A stretch of 10,840 bases of DNA from Gemmatimonadota bacterium. Its GTDB lineage: Bacteria; Gemmatimonadota; Gemmatimonadetes; Longimicrobiales; Gaopeijiaceae. Location of the stretch: contig WGEM01000364.1 in NCBI GenBank assembly GCA_015492755.1, forward strand, positions 1-10,840. Direction: 5' to 3'. Made by a program: the position numbers and the translations under genes. Below, one piece after another: positions 6,903 through 10,840 of this stretch (position 1 is the stretch's first letter; the number at the start of each line of letters is the position of its first letter). The notes beneath the pieces were generated by a model that was not told the DNA's origin, did not search any database, and saw only the letters and a list, made by a program, of their open reading frames with translations.

Positions 6903-8419
6903 AACGACCTGCCGCCGCCACCCGCCAACTGCCTGTCTTCCCTCTGGCCCCGGAGCCGGTGCGCGCCGACGCCTCGCCTGAGGCGAAGGCGGTACGGGTG
7001 GCGCTGGAGGGGATCGGCCCCGAGGACGGCCCCCGCATCGGCCTGGTGACGCTGGGCTGCGACAAGAACACCGTGGATTCGGAGCGCATGATGGCGGCGC
7101 TGGTGGGTCACGGAGCCCGAGTGTCGTCCGAGGTGGACGATGCGGAGATCGTCATCGTCAACACCTGCGGCTTCATCCAGGAGGCGAAGGAGCAGTCCAT
7201 CGAGACCATCCTGGAGGCCTGCGCGTTGAAGGACGAAGGCGCGTTGAAGGCGGTGGTGGCCGTGGGGTGTCTCGTCCAGCGTTACAAGGAGGAGCTGGCG
7301 TCGGAGATTCCGGAAGTGGATCTCTTCATGGGGCTGGACGAACTCCAGGGTCTGGTACCGGAGCTCCGACGGCGCGGCCTGCTGCCCGACGACGCCCGTG
7401 GGGTGCCGCTGATGGAGCGGCCCCTCCGGGTGCTCTCGTCGGAGACCGGTCACACCTCCTACCTGAAGATCAGCGAGGGCTGCGACCACACCTGCGCCTT
7501 CTGCGCCATTCCCCTCATGCGGGGGCTCCACCGATCCCAGCCACTGGAGGAGCTGGTGCGGGAGGCTCGAGGCCTGGGAGAGGCGGGGGTGCGCGAGATC
7601 AACATCGTCTCGCAGGACACCACCTGGTACGGCCGCGACCTCCGCCGCCACGACCCCGATGCGCCGCTCCTGCCGGAGCTCCTGCGGGCGCTCCTGGAGG
7701 GCACCGACGTGCCCTGGTATCGCCTCTTCTACATGTACCCGTCCGGCATCACGCCGGAGCTGGTGGAGCTCATCGCGTCGGAGGAGCGCATCCTGCCGTA
7801 CCTGGACATGCCCATCCAGCACGGCTCCGACAGCATGCTGGCCCGCATGCGCCGCCCGGAGCGGCGCCGTACCATCCTGGAGCGGGCCCGCTGGCTCCGC
7901 GAGGCAGTGGACGGCCTCACACTGCGCACCACCGTGATCGTGGGCTTCCCCGGCGAGACGGAGGAGGAGTTCTCCGAGCTCCTGGAGCTCCTGGAGGAGG
8001 TGCGCTTCGAGCGCGTGGGGGCGTTCGGGTATTCCGTGGAGGAGGGTACGCGCGCCGCCGAAATGGAGGGACATCTGGCGCCCGACGTCATCGCGGAGCG
8101 ACTCGAGCGGGTCATGGAGGTGCAGCGGGGCATCAGCTTTGAGGCCAACGAGGCGGTGGTGGGAACGCGGACGACGGCGCTGGTGGACCGGCTCATCGAC
8201 GACGACGAGGAGTACTGGGCTGAGGCGCGGACACCGGGGCAGGCGCTGGACGTGGACGGCGTCACCTACCTGGTGGGGCCGGCGGCGCCGGGAGTCGTGC
8301 CCGGCAGCTTCGTGGATGTGGAGATCGTGGAGGCCCTGGACTATGATCTTCGCGCCCGGCTCGTGGAGCCTGTGCGCCCTGCCCAGGGCTTCGCGCGCCA
8401 GGACCAAGAGGATCGCTGA
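6899..8419 (+). CDS. rimO: Ribosomal protein S12 methylthiotransferase RimO
   Basis: Radical SAM enzyme that adds a methylthio group to the beta carbon of a conserved Asp of ribosomal protein S12. Predicted 506 residues. The N-terminal UPF0004 domain holds the three ligands of the auxiliary cluster: Cys54 (TLGCDKNTVDSE), Cys90 (NTCGF) and Cys124 (VGCLVQRY). The radical SAM motif is CDHTCAFC (Cys195, Cys199, Cys202), followed by AIPLMRG. A TRAM domain occupies about 430-490 (VVGTRTTALVDR onwards). GCDKN and GCDHTCAFCAIP are RimO-like rather than MiaB-like. The protein is longer than usual because of an Ala/Pro-rich extension of about 44 residues before GPRIGLVTLGC. ATG 6899 overlaps the lolA TGA as ATGA, with AGGTGA at 6887-6892; an in-frame GTG at 6959 is a weaker alternative start. 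Confidence 0.95.
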   Translation: MKRPAAATRQLPVFPLAPEPVRADASPEAKAVRVALEGIGPEDGPRIGLVTLGCDKNTVDSERMMAALVGHGARVSSEVDDAEIVIVNTCGFIQEAKEQSIETILEACALKDEGALKAVVAVGCLVQRYKEELASEIPEVDLFMGLDELQGLVPELRRRGLLPDDARGVPLMERPLRVLSSETGHTSYLKISEGCDHTCAFCAIPLMRGLHRSQPLEELVREARGLGEAGVREINIVSQDTTWYGRDLRRHDPDAPLLPELLRALLEGTDVPWYRLFYMYPSGITPELVELIASEERILPYLDMPIQHGSDSMLARMRRPERRRTILERARWLREAVDGLTLRTTVIVGFPGETEEEFSELLELLEEVRFERVGAFGYSVEEGTRAAEMEGHLAPDVIAERLERVMEVQRGISFEANEAVVGTRTTALVDRLIDDDEEYWAEARTPGQALDVDGVTYLVGPAAPGVVPGSFVDVEIVEALDYDLRARLVEPVRPAQGFARQDQEDR

Positions 8420-8422
8420 ACC

Positions 8423-8427
8423 GGAGG
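8423..8427 (+). promoter_or_regulatory. Ribosome binding site of the outer-membrane candidate gene
   Basis: A perfect GGAGG lies 8 bases before ATG 8436, in the 16-base gap after rimO. It fixes the start of the next gene. The same frame is open upstream to 8139, but that part lies inside rimO. Confidence 0.7.
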
Positions 8428-8435
8428 GGACGACG

Positions 8436-9158
8436 ATGCAGAGGCTGGACGCACGCGGTAGAGGAGGATGGGGCGGGGCGCGTGCCCCACGACGGCCACA
8501 GGCGGCGTGGCTGGCCGTGGCGGCGCTCTGCGTGGCACCGGGTGCGTCGGCGCAGGACCTTGCCGACTTCGATTACGAGAACCTCTCCTTCCGTGGCGTG
8601 GGTGTGGAGTGGGGGCGGATCGCGCCCACCCGCGTGGACCCCACCGACGCGTGGACGGTGCGCGTCGATCTCGGCTACCTGGGGCCCGGTCTCCGCATCG
8701 TGCCCAGCGTGACGCGGTGGTCCTCGCCCTTCAAGCGGCGCGAGGTGGCGGAGCTGGAAGACCGGGTGGCCGAGCTGGTGGCGCTCCAGACGGGCGATGC
8801 TCCTCCGTCCGTGGACCTCGGCACCATCGAATGGACGGACGTGGCGGCGGCGGTGGATGCCCACGTGGTCTGGGAGGTTCCGTACGACATCCTCACCCTG
8901 GCGGGACTGGGCGCGGCGGTGCACGTGCTGAACGGGGAAGGCGCCGCCATCAACGGGACGTTCGTCGAGGATCTCCTGGATTCCGTCACCGCGGGGTTCA
9001 ACCTCCATGTGGGGCTGGAATACCCCTTCAGCGAGCGCCTGCGCGGTACGGCTCAGGCGCGCTATGAGGTTCTGGGAGATCTCCAGTACGCACATGTCCG
9101 CTTCGGCCTCCAGTTCATGCTCGGCGCCAACGCGCCCGGGGAGGGTCCGGGACGATGA
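8436..9158 (+). CDS. Secreted protein, probable outer-membrane beta-barrel
   Basis: Not recognised as a named family. The 240-residue product from ATG 8436 has a clear signal peptide: an Arg-rich n-region up to about residue 20, a hydrophobic AAWLAVAALCVAPGA core and an ASA-Q cleavage site after residue 39. The mature protein has no cysteine, so it is not a lipoprotein. It contains several alternating hydrophobic/polar segments that look like beta strands (AWTVRVDLGYLGPGLRIVPS, DVAAAVDAHVVWEV, ILTLAGLGAAVHVL) and a closing pair, AQARYEVLGDLQYAHVRFGL, that resembles the end of small outer-membrane barrels. A charged, helix-like stretch (RREVAELEDRVAELVAL) sits near the middle. It lies 16 bases after rimO and its stop overlaps the next gene's ATG. 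Export is well supported; the barrel fold is an inference. Confidence 0.75.
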   Translation: MQRLDARGRGGWGGARAPRRPQAAWLAVAALCVAPGASAQDLADFDYENLSFRGVGVEWGRIAPTRVDPTDAWTVRVDLGYLGPGLRIVPSVTRWSSPFKRREVAELEDRVAELVALQTGDAPPSVDLGTIEWTDVAAAVDAHVVWEVPYDILTLAGLGAAVHVLNGEGAAINGTFVEDLLDSVTAGFNLHVGLEYPFSERLRGTAQARYEVLGDLQYAHVRFGLQFMLGANAPGEGPGR

Positions 9159-10168
9159 GCGTGCGCGACCAGGCGGTGCGGGTGGCCGTGGTGGGCACCG
9201 GCGCCATCAGCCAGGTGGTGCACGCGCCCATCCTCGCGGAGCGGGACGATGTGGAGCTGGTGGCGCTCTCCGACCTGGACATGCACAAGGCAGAGACGCT
9301 CTCGCGGCGTTTCGGCGCCCCGCTGGTGATGGAGCCTGAGGAGGCGGTGCACCACGAAGGCGTCGACGCGATCTTCGTCTGCACGCCCAACGCCACCCAC
9401 GAGCCGCTGGCGGTGGCGGCCTTGGAGGCGGGAAAGCACGTCTTCGTGGAGCGCCCCCTGGCCACCACCGCCGAGGGTGTGCGCCGCATCCTGGATGCCG
9501 CCCGCCGCGCCGGCCGGAGTGTGGTGGTGGGTCTCCCGCATCGCTTCCGCCCGGAGACCGCCGCGCTCCGCAGCTTCGTCGCCGGAGGCGAGCTGGGGGC
9601 CGTGTACACCGTGCGCAGCAGCTGGCTCACGCGCTCCGTCCCTCAGAAGCCCACCTGGCGGCACGATCCGACGGTGGCGGGCGGTGGGGCGCTGGTGGAC
9701 CTGGGCGTGCCCGCCCTGGACCTCTGCCTCTGGATGGTGGACTATCCGCCCATCGAGCGGGTCTTTTGCCGCCTCCTGGACGGTGAGTTCGGTGTGGAGG
9801 ATGCCGCCAATCTTCTGTTCGTCAGCAGCGAGGGCGTCACCTTCAGCGTCGAGGTAAGCACACGGTATTTCGCCCGCGAGGACCGCTTCTACGCACGCGT
9901 CATGGGCACGGAGGGGTCGGGGTCGCTCCCGCCGCTGGAGGTGTTCAAGCAGCTGGGCGGCCGCCCGCTGGAGGTGACCCCCAGGCAGCCCAGACCTCGC
10001 GGCGGTGAGGACGCCTACACGAACGCCTACCGACGCCTCATCGATCACTTCGTCCGCGTGGTGGCGGGTGAGGCCGAGGCGCCGCTCCCCGAGGATCAGA
10101 TCGCCCTCATGGCGCTGGTGGAGGCCGCGTACGCGTCCGCAGCGTCGGATGCGGAGGTGTCGCTATAG
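9155..10168 (+). CDS. Gfo/Idh/MocA family protein, possibly catalytically altered
   Basis: Members are usually NAD(P)-dependent oxidoreductases acting on sugars, inositols or related compounds. This 337-residue protein has the N-terminal Rossmann motif VVGTGAIS (12-19), the CTPNATHEPLAVAALEAGKH segment before the conserved loop, and a C-terminal alpha/beta domain with GGGALVDLGVPALDLCLWMV (from about 177). Two positions that are catalytic in characterised members differ: the Lys of EKP is Arg100 (ERP), and the His of the D-x3-H motif is Pro186 (DLGVP, with Asp182 kept). The nucleotide-binding motif remains. The protein may therefore bind cofactor without normal dehydrogenase chemistry, or use other residues. 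The substrate cannot be inferred. The ATG overlaps the previous stop as ATGA, with GAGGG at 9141-9145. The family is sure; the activity is not. Confidence 0.9.
   Translation: MSVRDQAVRVAVVGTGAISQVVHAPILAERDDVELVALSDLDMHKAETLSRRFGAPLVMEPEEAVHHEGVDAIFVCTPNATHEPLAVAALEAGKHVFVERPLATTAEGVRRILDAARRAGRSVVVGLPHRFRPETAALRSFVAGGELGAVYTVRSSWLTRSVPQKPTWRHDPTVAGGGALVDLGVPALDLCLWMVDYPPIERVFCRLLDGEFGVEDAANLLFVSSEGVTFSVEVSTRYFAREDRFYARVMGTEGSGSLPPLEVFKQLGGRPLEVTPRQPRPRGGEDAYTNAYRRLIDHFVRVVAGEAEAPLPEDQIALMALVEAAYASAASDAEVSL
10153..10157 (+). promoter_or_regulatory. Candidate ribosome binding site of lnt
   Basis: GGAGG inside the last codons of the preceding gene lies 7 bases before ATA 10165 and 16 bases before CTG 10174. 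Its spacing favours the ATA as the lnt start, if it is used at all. Confidence 0.4.
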
Positions 10169-10840
10169 GCCGGCTGCGCACGCTCCGGGAGCTGTACTGG
10201 CCGCGCCGGGGCGAGCGGGGTCTGCCGGCCCTCTCGGGGCTGATCCTGGCCCTCTCCTATCCTCCCCTCCATCTGCTGGTCCCACCCTTCGTGGGACTGG
10301 TGCCCTTCGCGCTGTGGTGCGCGGCCCTCCCGCCCGACGCCGAGGGTCGCCGGTCGGCCGTCCGGGGCGGCATCGTCTTCGGGGCGGTCTACTTCGGGCT
10401 GGTGTTCTACTGGATCCTGGTGGCGCTCATCTGGTTCACGAAGCTCGCCATCCTCGCGTTTCTGGCCTCCATGGTGCTGCTCACCGGCGTGGCGGCTCTC
10501 TTCGCGTGGATGTTGCACCGCATGGTGCGCCACCTGCGCGTGCCCCTCTGGCTGGCGCTCCCGGTGGCCTGGACCGCCGGCGAGTGGTTCCGGGCGCACT
10601 GGCCCAGCTCCCTCTCCTTTCCGTGGCTGGGGCTGGGCACCTCCCTCACCGGGTTCCCCGAACTGGTGGGCGTGGCGGAGTGGATCGGGGCGAGGGGGGT
10701 CACCTTCTGGATTGCTCTGGTGAGCGGACTCCTGGCGGAAGCCGTACTCCGCGTCCGGGAGGGCCGCCGACCGTGGAGATTGGCGGCGGTCCTCGTGGCG
10801 GTGCTGGCGGCGCCCATGGCGCTGGGGGTGTGGCGGGCCC
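10165..10840 (+). CDS. lnt: Apolipoprotein N-acyltransferase, N-terminal membrane part (partial at 3' edge)
   Basis: Lnt adds the third acyl chain to the N-terminal cysteine of lipoproteins in the inner membrane, the step before Lol transport. About 225 codons are present. The product begins with a basic stretch (LRTLRELYWPRRGERG) and then hydrophobic segments: LSGLILALSYPPLHLLVPPF, GGIVFGAVYFGLVFYWILV, and a long LAFLASMVLLTGVAALFAW. The family segment follows: LALPVAWTAGEWFRAHWPSS, FPWLGLGTSLTGFPELV, and AEWIGARGVTFWIALVSGLL. The nitrilase-type catalytic domain (Glu-Lys-Cys triad) lies beyond the window. The start is uncertain: no ATG, GTG or TTG occurs in frame before GTG 10291, which falls inside the first membrane region. 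Candidates are ATA 10165, which overlaps the upstream TAG, and CTG 10174. The family call is strong, the start is weak. Confidence 0.85.
   Translation, partial: MGRLRTLRELYWPRRGERGLPALSGLILALSYPPLHLLVPPFVGLVPFALWCAALPPDAEGRRSAVRGGIVFGAVYFGLVFYWILVALIWFTKLAILAFLASMVLLTGVAALFAWMLHRMVRHLRVPLWLALPVAWTAGEWFRAHWPSSLSFPWLGLGTSLTGFPELVGVAEWIGARGVTFWIALVSGLLAEAVLRVREGRRPWRLAAVLVAVLAAPMALGVWRA

Noticed and set aside
6530..8407. A 625-codon open frame on the - strand
   Set aside because: It lies opposite lolA and rimO, whose motifs are intact. Its translation is rich in His, Arg and Gly with no recognisable domain, as expected for antisense frames in GC-rich DNA.
661..9145. GGGNAGGG motifs resembling E. 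coli FtsK-orienting sequences (661, 3986, 4462, 4942, 9138 on +; 8377 on -)
   Set aside because: The strand bias is explained by G-rich codons of genes that all run the same way, and the E. coli motif may not apply in this lineage. A genome-wide skew count around dif would be needed.
1..10840. RNA genes, CRISPR arrays, insertion sequences or attachment sites
   Set aside because: No tRNA-like cloverleaf, direct-repeat array, transposase frame or terminal inverted repeats were seen. Almost all bases are in recognisable protein genes.

Overview
The window is a GC-rich stretch packed with genes, all on the + strand. It holds ten complete protein genes and two genes cut by the window edges. I see no RNA gene, mobile element, CRISPR array or clear terminator. 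LolA, apolipoprotein N-acyltransferase (Lnt) and a probable outer-membrane protein point to a two-membrane (Gram-negative-type) bacterium. High GC, frequent GTG starts and the mix of neighbours would fit Gemmatimonadota or a related phylum, but that placement is an inference.

Layout. Positions 1-79 hold the last 25 codons of an unrecognised gene. Positions 76-3015 carry a core metabolism and translation block: type II 3-dehydroquinate dehydratase (aroQ), elongation factor P (efp), and biotin carboxyl carrier protein and biotin carboxylase (accB, accC). Positions 3012-3737 encode a ComB-type (2-phosphosulfolactate phosphatase family) protein. Positions 3754-6198 encode the DNA translocase FtsK, followed by LolA (6195-6902), an adjacency also known in Escherichia coli. 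Positions 6899-8419 encode RimO, the ribosomal protein S12 methylthiotransferase. A secreted, probably beta-barrel protein (8436-9158), a Gfo/Idh/MocA-family protein (9155-10168) and the membrane half of Lnt (from about 10165) finish the window.

How the genes fit together. Six of the eleven gene junctions are 4-base stop/start overlaps (GTGA or ATGA). A seventh, into lnt, may be the unusual ATAG. The other gaps are 16, 22, 16 and 60 bases. This suggests one or two long transcription units with translational coupling. The products fall into fatty-acid precursor supply (AccB/AccC), translation and ribosome modification (EF-P, RimO), chromosome segregation at division (FtsK) and lipoprotein and envelope maturation (LolA, Lnt, the outer-membrane candidate).

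Most of the content is conserved housekeeping. I found no convincing new defence or mobile system. The points most worth a second look are the Gfo/Idh/MocA protein, which lacks both usual catalytic residues (Lys to Arg, His to Pro), the absence of any ordinary start codon for lnt, and the ComB-like phosphatase with no coenzyme M or sulfolactate partner genes nearby.
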